Assembly: GCF_023159225.1 (NCBI RefSeq)
Contig: NC_063170.1
Location: 26,624,301-26,688,300, forward strand
Length of the DNA: 64,000 nucleotides
Direction of reading: 5' to 3'
Source: Perognathus longimembris pacificus
Lineage: Eukaryota; Chordata; Mammalia; Rodentia; Heteromyidae
In this document: positions 23,675 to 35,136 of the stretch, piece by piece
How positions within the stretch are numbered: the first letter of the stretch is position 1
How the letters are laid out: each line of letters opens with the position of its first letter
Notes under the pieces: model-generated
The model's database searches: none
Seen by the model: the letters and a program-made list of their open reading frames with translations, nothing else
Told to the model about the DNA's origin: nothing
Program-made: the position numbers and the translations under genes

Positions 23675-23870
23675 GGCACTGGTAGCTATGCCTGTAATCC
23701 TAACTCAGGAGACAGAGATCAGGAGGATAAAGGTTCCATGCCAGTTTGGATAGAAAAGTTTGTTAGATTACCAACTTAAAAAAAGAAGCAGCAAAACAGG
23801 GCTGGAGGCATGGCTCAAGTGGTAGAATGACAGCCTATCAGGTGTTTGGATGTGAGTCCAAACCCCAGAA
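23675..23870 (+). mobile_element. B1-headed SINE with short tRNA-type tail
   Basis: Head 'atgcctgtaatcctaactca', then a tail with 'aggcatggctcaagtggtag' and 'tgagtccaaacccc'. The tail lacks the 'cagggacag' segment seen in Geo modules. Confidence 0.7.
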
Positions 23871-24620
23871 GAGAAGAGGGAGGATTAAGAATGAAAACCA
23901 GATGTCCTTGCTCTGCTATCCACAGCTCCTTGGAGGCTTCACTCTAGCCCTCTGACCAGAGTCTGTGGTGCTTGTCCCACCTTTTCTCCTTTCCCTTCAC
24001 TCAAACGTCCTGGTTAAGCTTCTGTGATGTACCACAGCCTACCCCAAAGCTGAGGACAAGACAACAACCAAGAGGCATCTGTTACTTTCTCATGGAGCTG
24101 ACATTCTGAAGGTATTCAACATCAGGAGGAACCAGAGCGATGAAAAAGGAAAAGCTAAGTGAGGCAAGGAAAGAAATGATGGCAGGAAGGGGAGAGGGCC
24201 TGCTTTCTGATGTTTGAGTAGAGATGTACAAGATTCACGACTCAGCGTGCAGCCATCTAAGAGAAGAGCTGTCATGTGGCAAGAGCAGCAAGTGCAAAGT
24301 GGTAGGGATATAGTGGCCATTGTAGATTTCAGGTATGACCTGAAGGTGCAATACAGTGACAGTCTGGTGTTAATTCCAGTCCTCTCTCTTGGCTCCATGT
24401 AATACTAACCAGAGAGTGAACCAGGCACAAGCATGACGATGAAGGCACCAACTTCTCAGTCTGTGGGTGACATGATAGGACTGCGGCAGGTGGCTCCGCC
24501 GCAGGTGTGGCAAATCTGGAGCTGGGGCACTGCTCCAGAGCAGACCTGGCCTGGCCAAAGTTCTTACTGTTTCAAGCCACACTCAAATCTTTGTCATCAA
24601 AATTTAAATTCTTCCAATTT
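23871..24620. other. Single-copy DNA
   Basis: A possible ancient repeat at 24083-24200 ('catggagctgacattctgaa'). No gene. Confidence 0.4.
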
Positions 24621-24623
24621 CTT

Positions 24624-25040
24624 TTTTAAAAAATTCTTACCATAAAGGCGATGTACAGAGGGGTTACAGGTCCATAAGCCAGGTAAAGAGAACATTTCTC
24701 TTTGGACAGTGTCACCGCTTCCCTTACTCTCTCCCAGTTTTTCTTTCCTGTCCACACCCACAGTTGTATAGCTCGTTTTCAGCGTAATGTCTAGTAAGTA
24801 CCACTGCTGCGTTTGTTCCCTCTTTGTCTCTCCATTTCTGTACCTCCTCTTACCCTCCCAAAGACAGGTAAGTGAACACACAAGACAAAAAGAAAAGAAA
24901 GCAAAAGCAACAAAGAAATAAACCTCTTGTTTCCATTTCCTAGAGTTCATTTTTGATAAATATTATTGATGATCAGAGGTATACAGGCCTTGTCCCTTTG
25001 TGTTCCTCTCCTAAGAGTATCCTCCTTTGGCCAATTTCAT
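24624..25040 (-). mobile_element. Older LINE-1 3' UTR, reverse orientation
   Basis: The plus strand has 'gatgtacagaggggttacag', the complement of the same 3'-terminal word seen in the young L1 at about 18697-18720 (ctgtaacctctctgtacatc). A C/T-rich stretch follows, as expected for a reversed L1 3' UTR. It is an older subfamily. Confidence 0.65.
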
Positions 25041-25585
25041 TTTTTAAAATGTGGACTAATTCCCTGAAATGTTGGAAACCATTTTTTTAAACTCTGGTAT
25101 GATGAGGCCACATAACTTACGTACAGGTCAGATCCGGCCGGTGAGCTACCGCTTGGCAGCTTTGAATCAGCCTTCTGAAGTCCCTCCCTGAGGGTGGCTG
25201 ACGGTGGATCCCCCTTTCCTCCAAGGGGGCCTAAGCACACTTCCTGGTGGGGCCTGAGGAAAGTGAAAAGAGTCTTGGTTCTGATTTCAGGAATGCTCTA
25301 AAGCAATTGCTCCAAGTGGCATTCTCTCCCAAGCCTTTCACCCTCGGAAGCAGACAGGGCAGAGTGGCCCCGTTCTGGGACAGTCAAACTGCTGCTGCAT
25401 TGCTTGGCCCCTTCCTCTGTCCCTTAGACGAGCTCAGCTGGCAGCTTGGTGCAGCTTTCTCTTCTGCTCCAGATTATTGGGGACACTGATGTTGGATGTG
25501 GCCTGAGAACCCCCACCCGGGCCCCCACATCACCACCCCACTTCTTCTTGGCAAGCTCAGGCAGATGAGGTGGGAAGGGCCCGCC
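25041..25585. other. Single-copy DNA
   Basis: No gene or repeat recognised. Confidence 0.4.
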
Positions 25586-25815
25586 TCGCTCTCTGAGCAG
25601 CTTCATTAGGAATGATTTTCACATTGACACACTTGGGCCTCCTGGCAGCCCCAGCCCGAGCCCTCTGCCGAGAGCTCCCATTAATGCTAATGGAAGTCCC
25701 ACCGCTAGGACAGGGCGCCCTGCTGGAAAGAGGCCTCGGGATGCCCACCTGCAAACATGACCTTTTCCTGTGTAAGAGACAAGATTTCAAAATCAATCTG
25801 GCCTGCCGGGCCTGC
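25586..25815. promoter_or_regulatory. Candidate conserved noncoding element
   Basis: Contains 'cttcattaggaatgatttt', 'tcccattaatgctaatgga' and 'caaaatcaatctgg', i.e. clustered TAAT/ATTA cores in GC-rich surroundings without repeat signatures. Call by pattern only. Confidence 0.35.
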
Positions 25816-27323
25816 CCATCCCCTCTACATGGCGATGCTCAGAGAAGAGGCCACGTGCCCCACGAGAGGGAGGGGGTCAATACCGTGACCCAGGGAGCCC
25901 CACCGGCCACACCAGCACACCTGCTGGAGAGTGTAGTCTAGCCCCACCAATGGAGTCTCTCTGCCAAAGCCACACAAACTCTTTTGGGACTATACCATGT
26001 CCTTCTACACTGATCTGGAACTGTGTTCCTGCCTGGAACTGCCTCTAGTGGGCCCAGTCCTTCATTCTCACAGGACTGCACCTCTCACATGGGGAAACTA
26101 AGGACAGAGAGCTTTGAGCAACTTGTGCATCATGTATCGGGGAGGTAGTAGGACAGGGACTGGAACCCAGGAAGCTTGCTTTCAAGGATCTTGTTTATAC
26201 TTGTGGTGTTAATCAGCCTTCTCTCCTGTGCTCAGCAAATGCTGGGCGGGCCTCGCTCGGTGTTCAGTCTGTGAAAGCAAGTCATATCCAGTTCCTTCTC
26301 CTCAGAGTCATTCCCAGGGGAAGGGACCCCACAGTAAGTACAGGGTACCTAGAGAGAGAGATACCTTGGATACCTTTTCTTCTGAGACCAAGAGTGAGGT
26401 GTTCAGTGAGTGAGTGGCCATCAGTCATCATTTAGTGACAGTGGCCTAGTCACTACTCCTGGGTCCAGCTCCATCTCCCCAGTACTTCAGGCCCTAGAGT
26501 CCAGCTCAACTGGAAATGGCAGAACTGGAGATGGCAGATGGACAATTCAGATCAGAGCCCTCATCACTGGAGCCCCCCACTTAGGTTCCTTCCCCTCAGC
26601 TGCCTTCAGTCTCCCTTCTTGTGCTTCTCTAGGCAGCCTGTTGGAGGACCTGGGACCTCCAGAGCCTCCTGTGGGCTGGGCTCTAGCGGTGACCTCACTG
26701 CGTGCCTCCAGCAGCAGCTTCTTACAGCGCCCCCTGCTGGGCCTCTCCCAAGGCCTTTCAAGTGTTTCCTGTTTTCCCCCTTCATTGAGCTGTTTCTTTT
26801 CCTTCTGTCCTGAACACACTGCAAGGTCCTCACTGAACTGCCAAGGATGTCTGTGCATCCCTGGGTTTGCCTTGGACTGTGTCTCTGTGTCTCTGTCCCT
26901 GTCACCAGTGTGGCTCTGGGAGTCCTGGAATGTAAAGTTGTTCCTGAGTTCTTGCTTCCTTCCCTAGCCCCAGGATTTGTGCTGTGTGTGGCGGCTGGGT
27001 CCCAGCATGCCATGGGGGAGACTGGCTTTGTGTCTCTTTAACTCTGTCCATCAGTAAGCATTTCTATCACCACAGACTAGGGAGAGAGTGGGCTACCTTC
27101 ACTCACTCTGCTCGGAGTAGAAGTGGGGTTTAGTCCCTTCCCTCACAGCTACCTCCAAGTACCATAAATGAGGGCTAAAGTTAACTCGGGGATCTTCTGA
27201 CTCAACCTCTCATTTGTTTGTCCTAAACGAACTTACTTTGCAAGTCTACCTTATCATGATTCTTGTAAAACACCATCGCTAGAATTATTGTTACTTTATT
27301 AAATTTTTTAGCCATATGAAATT

Positions 27324-27365
<42 letters not shown>
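25816..27365. other. Single-copy DNA with MIR core, CTCF-like site and CA repeat
   Basis: A MIR-type core lies at 26090-26182 ('actggaacccaggaagc'). A CTCF-like site lies at 26725-26743. A pure CA tract at 27329-27364 directly precedes a minus-strand SINE. No exon is convincing; the frame of 185 codons at 26410-26967 lacks motifs. Confidence 0.45.
26725..26743 (-). promoter_or_regulatory. CTCF-like binding motif
   Basis: 'acagcgccccctgctggg' closely matches the complement of the vertebrate CTCF core (CCASYAGRKGGCGCT). Such motifs often mark loop anchors or insulators. Occupancy is unknown. Confidence 0.55.
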
Positions 27366-27597
27366 TTTTGATCATGGAGCTTGAACTCTGGGCCTGGGCT
27401 CAGTCCCTGTGCTCTTTTGCTCAAGGCTAGTGCTCTACCACTTTGAGCAACAAATCCACTTTCAGTATTTGAGTGATTAATTTGAGATAAGAGTCTCATG
27501 GGGGCTTTTCTGCCCAGGCTGGCTTTGAACTGTGATCCTCAGATCTCAGCCTCCTGAGTAGCTAGGACTACAGGCATGAGCCACTGGCACCTGGCCT
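27366..27597 (-). mobile_element. B1-headed/Geo-tailed SINE
   Basis: A well-preserved minus-strand copy: 'gctcaaggctagtgctctac' on plus, ending with 'agctaggactacaggcatga'. Its tail side abuts the pure CA tract at 27329-27364. Confidence 0.9.
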
Positions 27598-27608
27598 GAT
27601 TTTATTTT

Positions 27609-27819
27609 ATTTTATTTTATTTTTTTTTGGCCAGTCCTGGGCCTTGGACTCAGGGCCTGAGCACTGTCCCTGGCTTCTTCCCGCTCAAGGCTAGCACTCT
27701 GCCTCTTGAGCCACAGCGCCGCTTCTGGCCGTTTTCTGTATATGTGGTGCTGGGGAATCGAACCTAGGGCCTCGTGTATCTGAGGCAGGCACTCTTGCCA
27801 CTAGGCTATATCCCCAGCC
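27609..27819 (-). mobile_element. IDL-Geo dimeric SINE
   Basis: On plus it reads 'ggccagtcctgggccttgga', 'gctcaaggctagcactctgc', the junction 'cttctggccgttttctgtat', and the ID-like half ending 'tatatccccagcc'. A duplication 'cctgattttatttt' flanks it (27595-27608 and 27820-27833). It landed at the end of the previous SINE. Confidence 0.93.
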
Positions 27820-27859
27820 CCTGATTTTATTTTTGATCCATAAGGAACCCGAGTTTATC

Positions 27860-28092
27860 CAAGTATGGGTGGCTTGTGCCTGTAATCCTAGCTACTAGGG
27901 AGACTGCAATCTAAGGATTGGGGTTTAAATCCAGCCCAGGTGTGAAATTCTTATCTTAAGTTAGAAGCAGAGCTCTGGTCAAATGGTACGGTCCTAGCCT
28001 TGAGTGAAAAGGCTAAGGGACAGTAGCCAGGCCCTGTGTTTAAGCCCCAGTGATGAGGCATGCAGGCATGCACGCACGCAAACACACACACA

Positions 28093-28133
<41 letters not shown>
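27860..28133 (+). mobile_element. B1-headed/Geo-tailed SINE ending in long (CA)n
   Basis: Head 'tgcctgtaatcctagctact', tail 'tcctagccttgagtgaaaag', B-box-like 'tgtttaagcccc'. It continues without a break into 'ggcatgcacgcacgcaaac' and a (CA)n tract to 28133. Confidence 0.85.
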
Positions 28134-28135
<2 letters not shown>

Positions 28136-28465
28136 ATCCAAGGTTCACATGACTCAACATAATACTACAAAAGACCTGTGACACTTCATCCATTTCCAGA
28201 GCCAGGCCATACAGTGATATCTGTGCCACTGCACCTTCTCCTGAGGCCAACAGAGGCCCTGGGAGCCGGGGACCCCTCAGGCTCGAGGGTGATGGCAGAG
28301 GGCTAATCCTGGTGTCTAGTCCCCCAGCATTGGTGCTCCTTACCTAGACGCCTAACTCCCAAATCCTTTTCCTTTCTGGAAGCTTCTCCAGATGTGCACA
28401 GCCAACTCCTCTGTTAGGAGAGCTTCCTAACACCTTGAGAGGCTCATCTGTGCTCAAGGCAGGGC
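28134..28465. other. Single-copy DNA
   Basis: No gene or repeat recognised. Confidence 0.4.
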
Positions 28466-28870
28466 TGATGGAAGACCAAGCTCCTAGCTGAACGGACTGC
28501 CAAGTAATGGAGCCCAGGGAAGGTCTCCGTGGAGGTCACACCTATGCACGTTCCTGCTTTATTCCCCAAGATCAAGCAAAACAACAGGCTTGATCACAGG
28601 CCTGTCTGCAGACAGGTTATTCCAATCTGGGCCTGGACAAGGACATGGCCCTGGGCCCCCAAGAGACCATAATCCATTTTCTGTTTTCTACTTCCTTGTT
28701 AAGCCTTATATAAGCCCACCCCAAAATCCAGTCCCAGGCACAACCTCTAATCCTGCAGGAAGGTCTGTGCCTCTAGCTGTTCCTCAATAAACAGTTCTTG
28801 TCTGTTGAGGATCGAGTCTGGCCTATTCCTTTTCCATTCTCCTCCATTTTCCCAATACCTCTCCTTTCCC
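28466..28870 (+). mobile_element. Probable solo LTR (class I-like), boundaries approximate
   Basis: Promoter-like 'gccttatataagccc' (TATA at about 28706) is followed about 80 bp later by a polyadenylation signal 'cctcaataaacag' (28783-28795) and a GT-rich 'cttgtctgttgagg'. This spacing and the U3 composition are typical of retroviral LTRs. Neither coding sequence nor a clear target duplication is seen. The 5' boundary (TGATGGAAGA) is a guess. Confidence 0.55.
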
Positions 28871-29072
28871 GTCTTGCCTTTTCCAGTCTTGTACTTCTGA
28901 GCCATGGTGATCTCCCTTTCCTCAGTCTTGGTCTAGGCTGTCCCTTAGCTTTTTCACTGAAGGGTCTTACTGCTCTGTTGTAATTGAGACTCCAGGGCAA
29001 AGGCAGCTCACAGGTTGTATGTAGGATGCTTTCTTCTTCCTGTGTCCCTCTTCCCAGTTAGTCTAGATTTTT
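28871..29072. other. Single-copy or LTR-derived DNA
   Basis: Pyrimidine-rich; may include the remaining end of the preceding LTR. Confidence 0.3.
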
Positions 29073-29273
29073 GTTTTTATGGTTAGGATTTGAACTCAGG
29101 TCTCACACTTGGTCACCTTGCTTGCTTAGCTGATGCTTAATCCCTTGAGCCATGATTCCAGCTTGGTTTTTTTTGCTGATTATTTTGGAAATAGATTCTT
29201 GCAGACTTTTCTGTGGAAGTGAGATCTGGAAAAGTAGCTAGAGTTACAAGAGTGAGCCACAGGCACTCAGCTA
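29073..29273 (-). mobile_element. B1-headed/Geo-tailed SINE, diverged
   Basis: 'aggatttgaactcaggtctc' to 'tagagttacaagagtgagcc' on plus, with linker complement 'tgattattttggaaatag'. Confidence 0.75.
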
Positions 29274-30487
29274 GTCAAGGTCTTTTATGAAGAAAGAAAG
29301 GGGATTTGGGGATATTTATCTCCCTGGCTTCTGGGGGTGGTTGGTATTGTGGAGTGTGTCACGGGTGGATGTCTGACCTGAGGGCCAGGCCAGGAGAGGC
29401 CGAGGTTTCCCAGGGAACAGCTGCTCACCCAGATGCCTCTCACGTCCCAGGACTAGAAGAGGTCTTAGTGAGGAGGAGGAGAATGGCAGGCCAAAGACCG
29501 CTGAGGCCACCTGTGTGGTGGGTGTTCTGAAGGCCTGGCTGCTGCAGTCTTGTTCCTGTAGCCCATGCTAACCTTCTAAGGTGGGCTGAATCACAAGCCC
29601 TTTTTGAAGAACAGGGAAACAGAGTCTCAGTGACCTACCTGCAAGGCACTTAGCTCTAGACAGGCAGGCTGATTCTGGACCTGTGCCTCCAAACCTATAC
29701 TTGCTCAGGGCTCACCCTGCTGTACTCCGTATGCTCTGGGCTCACCCTACAGTGCTCTGTATGCTCTGGGCCCCCAGCTACATATTCCACAGAGGGTACA
29801 TTTGCCCCTCTTGGGGCTTTGTGAGTGCTGATCTCTTCCCTTCCCCTTCATTCTCCCTACCTGAATCTCTGTCTCCCTCAGGTTTATCTGTGTCCCTCTT
29901 TCTAGCCGACCCCCCACCAGCTTCCCTCTGATTTTCTCTCTCACTTCCTCTCCCTGTTTCTCATTTCTGTCCAGTGTTATCTCTGTCTCCTACCCTAATT
30001 CTTGCACTGAGTATGGTCTCAGTCTTGGCTAGGCGCATCTGGAGTATAATGACAGGCCTGCCCCGTGTGGCTGTCACACAGTCCCCTTCAGCGGGAGGAT
30101 GGGCTCTGCACCCCTCCCCCAGGCTGGGACAGTTGGGACCAGGGGGAGTGTCAGTGCTGTGATCTAGGGGGACTGAGTTGGAGCCTGTATGGTCTTTGGG
30201 AGCCAAGATTTCCCCCAAAGTGGGGGTCCTGTCATCATCTCCAGGCCCTGTCCCATCACTGCCCCTGACTGTCCCACAGTCTGCCCATACTGGTAACTTC
30301 AGCCCTGTTCTGTGTCCTGTGATGTCCCCCTGGCCCGCTTCCTGGCCACTGGGTAGAGAAGGTGATTTGGGCTCATATAGGGGTTGCATAAGCCCCTCAG
30401 TGAATGCAAGGCTTAGCAAAGGGGTCAGTGTATGGCCACCCTGCCAGCCATAAGCAATCTAGAAGATTCCTTAAGACTGAGGGCCTA
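29274..30487. other. Single-copy DNA with MIR remnant
   Basis: 29600-29700 resembles a MIR core ('cagggaaacagagtctcag'). A GC-rich imperfect repeat, 'tgctctgggctcaccctac', occurs at about 29703 and 29731. No gene found. Confidence 0.4.
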
Positions 30488-30720
30488 AGCTAGGAGTATG
30501 GCCTAGTGGCAAAAGTGCTTGCCGCATATGCATGAAGCCCTGGGTTTGATTCCTCAGCACCACATATATAGAAAATGGCCAGAAGTGGCACTGTGGCTCA
30601 AGTGGCAGAGTGCTAGCCTTGAACAAAAAGAAGCCAGGGACAGTGCTCAGGCCCTGAGTTCAAGCTCCAGGACTGGCAAAACAAAACAAAACAAAAGTCA
30701 AAAAAAAAAAAAAAAAAGAC
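30488..30720 (+). mobile_element. IDL-Geo dimeric SINE
   Basis: ID-like half 'gagtatggcctagtggcaaa' with 'gggtttgattcctcagc', then the Geo half 'cactgtggctcaagtggcag'. The tail is (CAAAA)n then poly-A. The duplication 'agggccta' flanks it (30480-30487, 30721-30728). Confidence 0.9.
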
Positions 30721-30821
30721 AGGGCCTAGTGGCTGTTGCCTCCCTCCCACTCCCTGACTCTATCCTTGTGACTATGTGATATGGTGACCTTATCATTGCT
30801 AATAATAATAATTATTATTTT

Positions 30822-31031
30822 AGTGTCAGTACTGGAGATTGAACTCAAGGCCTCACCCTCTAATGTGCTCAAAGCTGATGTTCTACCCCTTCAGCCATAA
30901 CTCCACTTTTACCTTTTTGCTGGAGTTAAGCGTCTCTTTGACTTTTCTGCCTAGGCTGTCTTTGAATTGTGATCCTCAGATCTCAGCCTTCTGAGTAGCT
31001 AAGACTATAGACGTGAGCTACCGGCACCCAG
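30822..31031 (-). mobile_element. B1-headed/Geo-tailed SINE
   Basis: The plus strand runs from 'agattgaactcaaggcctca' to 'taagactatagacgtgagct'. A (TAA/ATT)n tract precedes it at 30802-30820. Confidence 0.8.
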
Positions 31032-31549
31032 TGACATCATTTTTATGAAATATTATTCAGTAAATTCATCCAGCATAGTGGCCCTAAGTTAGGCTTTATG
31101 CCAGGGGCTTGTTTTGCCCTCTGGTAGCTCACCAGTCTCAGGCTAAGGAAGCCTCCCCTGAAGGACCTTTTTCAGGGGCAGATGATGGGGTTGTAGTAGC
31201 CGCCCACCAGGCCAGGCCTTTGTCACCTGAGGGAAGTAATAACTTCCTCCAGGGGAGGGACAGAACCCCTCCCCCCATCTCTGTGTGCAGGGCTCAGGAG
31301 GCAGGACAGGAGCGCGACAGAATCCCTGCCATTCTCTGTGCCTTGAAAAGATCTCAAGTTTCCTGACTTTAAAGGGAAAGAATGAGTTTCAAGTTGGAAA
31401 ACTTAATGGGTGCCTGTGGTCTCCTTGCTGTCCTCCAGCCTCACTGCCCTGGCAGGGGGAGGGGGTGACATGAAAGGTGCCCACAGGGACAGAGGAGCAG
31501 CTCGCCTAGGCCTGGCTGGGGGCCCCCCCGCCCTCACCCACTTTAGAAG
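31032..31549. other. Single-copy DNA
   Basis: No gene or repeat recognised. Confidence 0.4.
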
Positions 31550-31745
31550 CCCCCAGGTAAAACCCCCATTTCCTTTATCCCCAGCCTCTTTTTTGAGGTT
31601 TGGCTGCATTTTTGATCTTAACAAGTTTTTTTTGTCATCTTTGCCAGGGCTTTTACAATGTGATTTCCTTTTATTTTAAAAACGCTGCCTTTCAAGCCCT
31701 ATCTCATCTATGATTGTTTCATGTTTGCAGGTTTCTGGAAGGTTT
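31550..31745. promoter_or_regulatory. Candidate conserved noncoding element
   Basis: A T-rich block with 'tgcatttttgatcttaac', 'ttttacaatgtgatttcc' and 'tcatctatgattgtttc' stands out in GC-rich DNA and has no repeat signature. It could instead be an eroded repeat. Confidence 0.25.
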
Positions 31746-31984
31746 GCCGCTGGGGCCTGGGTGGGCCACTTCCCACCTGCTCCTTGCTCTGTGCATCTGC
31801 TTGGAAGGGCAATGGCTTCTGGTTCAGCTTCTTCAGTCCATTCAGCACCCCAATTCTGCTAACACCCCACACCCTACCTTACAGGTCACTCTGGTGTGGG
31901 AGGTGGGCTATTGAGCTGAATGACTTGAGGCAGGCACTTGTACTCTCTTATTAAAAAATGTGGTGTGTGTGTGGGGGGGGGGGG

Positions 31985-32159
31985 AACTCATGCTTTGTAG
32001 CATTTAAGCCACACTCCCAGCCTGGCTTTCTGCTGCTTATTTTGGAGATAGAATCTAGTAGACATTTCTTTCTGGGCTGGCCTTGAGCCACCATCTTTTG
32101 GATCACAGCCTCTTGACTAGCTAGAGTTAGGGTTAGTGTGAACCACCAGTGCCTGGCTC
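31985..32159 (-). mobile_element. B1-headed SINE, truncated and old
   Basis: 'ctgcttattttggagataga' and 'tgactagctagagttagggt' on plus. A GT-run and a G10 tract (about 31962-31984) precede it. Confidence 0.7.
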
Positions 32160-32795
32160 AGGTATTTGAAGCCACAATTGCCCCATATGTAAGTGGGGGA
32201 TAGTTATAATGCTACAGTAACCCTAATAAGTAATTAATGAGTACTTCTTAGCGGGATAAGTATAAATAATAATACTACAAGATGACACCAGACAGTGCCC
32301 AAACAGAACAAACACTTAACAAATAAAACTAACCCCCACATGGGGAGTCCTGGGTCTCACTGTGGGCTGGCCCTCATCTCCCAGCCAGCCTCACTTCACC
32401 TTTTTCCGCCTGCTCCTTACCCAGTACCTGCCAGCACAGCTTACCAGCACCTTTACTAACCTTGGTTCTCTTCCTGGGACCCCAAACTGCTTCCTAATGT
32501 TCAAAGACTCTTCCATTCTTCCAGGATTTCCTTTACCCTCCCCCAGCCCAAATAAGAATTAGTCATACCCTTCTAGAGCCCAGACAATTGAATGTGGATT
32601 TTATCCTGCTTAGTGATGCAGCATGTGTGCCCTGGGCCTGACCCTGGAATCTGAGACTTGGATTTGAAGGCGTATGTTGTGTCTTTCTGTGTAACCATGA
32701 GCATGCTCTGGAGTCCCTCAGCCTCAGTTTCCTCATCTATAGAGGAAGATGATTACACATTCCACGGTGCAAACTCCGGGGAGGGGGGGGGAGCG
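32160..32795. other. Single-copy DNA with MIR remnant
   Basis: 32683-32757 matches the MIR core ('cctcagtttcctcatctata'). No gene. Confidence 0.5.
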
Positions 32796-32797
32796 AG

Positions 32798-32880
<83 letters not shown>
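32796..32880 (+). repeat. (GA)n microsatellite
   Basis: About 80 bp of nearly pure GA following a G-run. The Arg-Glu repeat frame over it is an artefact. Confidence 0.97.
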
Positions 32881-32884
<4 letters not shown>

Positions 32885-32967
32885 AATATTATGGTGGCTC
32901 AGAAAATGATGGTCATTGTTTAGTGACCACTGAATTTAGTGTGTGTGCATGTGTGTGCATGCAAGTG

Positions 32968-33191
32968 TGCTGGTACTAGAGCTTGAATTTAGGGCCAGGG
33001 CTCTGTCCCTTACTTTTTCACTAAAGTCTGGCACTCTAAATTTGAGCAATGGCTTTACTTCAGGCTTTTTGGTGGTTAATTGGAGATGAGTCTCATGGAC
33101 TTTCCTGCATAGGCTGGCTTTGAACCATGATCCTCAGGTTTCAGCCTCCTGAGTAGCTAGGATTACAAACATAAGCCACTGGCTCCCAGCT
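32968..33191 (-). mobile_element. B1-headed/Geo-tailed SINE
   Basis: 'tactagagcttgaatttagg' through 'gctaggattacaaacataag' on plus. Its tail side is a 'gtgtgtgcatgtgtgtgc' stretch (32939-32960). Confidence 0.85.
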
Positions 33192-34565
33192 TGAGTTTAG
33201 AGAGCTCTCAACAACTTGGCAGATATATTATGCTCAAAAATGGTAACCCTCTTCACATGATGTTGTATTACTGAGGAACTTGTTCACTCATTTGTCAACA
33301 GATGCACAGATTGAGTGGCTACTGTGGGCAAAGCCTGCCAGAAGAGATCCTTAGAAAAGTAAAGGGCATCTCTCCTGGCATGGATCTGCAGGTAATCATG
33401 ATATCCTGTGACATGGCCATGAAGGTACTGGCTTGAAGTGCAGAGGCCATGTAAATGCCATATCGCCACTCATTCTGTAGGGTGCAGCCCACAAAACTGC
33501 ACATACTAGAGGCTTATGCATACTTCATAAATTACCACAGAATCACAATGACCCTCAGATGTCCATCTGTTGAGGAGTGCCCAAGGTTTGGCTGTCCCTC
33601 CACTTAAACAGTTCCCAGCATCCTGAAGCTAGCTCATGTTCCATCCTGAAGCTAACCTTGGGGAGCTCCTTGCTCCAGAGAAGCCAGCATACATGTGACT
33701 GGCCCATCTGTTGGTCTTGCTGCTGCCTCCTTTTCTACTTTGCATCTTGGCATCCCATCATTTCTCTGGAAAGTAGAACATAGGCTTACATCATTGTGTT
33801 GTCCCTGAAGTGAGGATTTTCAGACACTTCCTTCAACCATCAGCTTAGGCCCCTCAAGATTCTATAATACCATCTGGGCTTTGTGGTTTCCTGTGACCTG
33901 CAGACTGAGCTGGAACTCTCTTATGGAACCAGCCAGCAACTCAGGAGCCTAGCCTGCATTGCTCTTTTTCCATCTCTAGGTTTTTGTCTACCCTACCCAT
34001 AGAACTTCAACTCCCTCCTTCTCATTATGCAGGTTTGTAGTAGTCATCTCCCATTGCTGAGGCACCTCTACTTTCCTTTATTAGATCACACACATTCTGT
34101 TTGCTTATCTTCCTTGGAGACAAGGTCTCCTGCATTTGCAGCTAACAAGTGCCATGATACTTTCTCTCACTTCAGGGGTGAAACATGTGCCTAATCAGAG
34201 TATTAAGTTCTTCAGACCATGTGATTGGCTCACCCATGTACAGTTGGTCAAGAGAAGCCAATCAGGTCTAAGCACTACCAATCTGGGGACTTTTGCTCTG
34301 TGACTAGAGCAATAACCACTGGCCTTGGAGTGGGAAGGATAGAAGCTGGTTGTTGTCAGACTTTTTTTTTTTTTTTGTAGATATCCTGCCTGTGACATAA
34401 GAGGAGGATGAAAGAAAAGATACATTGCTCAACTTGCTATATTGTGCCAGTCCCATTTATGCTCTTATTTTTCAGTAACACAAACCATATATTCTGCATA
34501 GGTATGACTACTAATGTGAAGACACACATTTGCCATCTTTCCTTTTTCTTCTTTTGTTTGTTTGG
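33192..34565. other. Single-copy DNA
   Basis: No gene recognised. A T14 run lies at about 34362-34376. CCAAT-type words near 34220 and 34258 suggest an unrecognised old LTR or promoter remnant, but not enough to call. Confidence 0.35.
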
Positions 34566-34775
34566 GTATTGGGCTTGAACTCAGGATGTTGCATTCTCAC
34601 TTGGCTTTTCTGCTCAAGGATGACTTTTGAGCCATTTCCACGTCTGCCTTTTTACTGGTGAACTGGAGGTAAGAGTCTCACAGATTTGTCCACTGAGCTG
34701 GCTTCAAACCATGATTCTCAGATCTCAGTCTCCTGAATAGCTAGGATTACAGTCATGAGCCACTGGCACTTGGAT
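34566..34775 (-). mobile_element. B1-headed/Geo-tailed SINE
   Basis: 'attgggcttgaactcaggat' to 'gctaggattacagtcatgag' on plus. Confidence 0.85.
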
Positions 34776-35098
34776 TGTCTTTTTTCCCCTCAAGCTTCAT
34801 AAAACTATTTTCTTACAATAATCACCTATTCATTTCTGGTCTGTCAGGTACATCTGAATTTCAAGGTCCTGGAAACAAGATGATAAGTACACAGGCCTCA
34901 GGTCTCTTCATGATGGACTCTGAGTTCAAGTCCATTCTTTCCCTTCTCTTTGGCTTTGACTGTTAGGAGAAGGGGACCTATCTCCTTGTTGATCTGAGAG
35001 GGTTACTGCAGAGCTAGAAGTCCAGGCTATCTTCCCGTGGGTTCCACAGGTTTGAGGATACCTCCTTGGGTTTCAGAGTGGTTTACCTCTCTCTCCTT

Positions 35099-35136
<38 letters not shown>

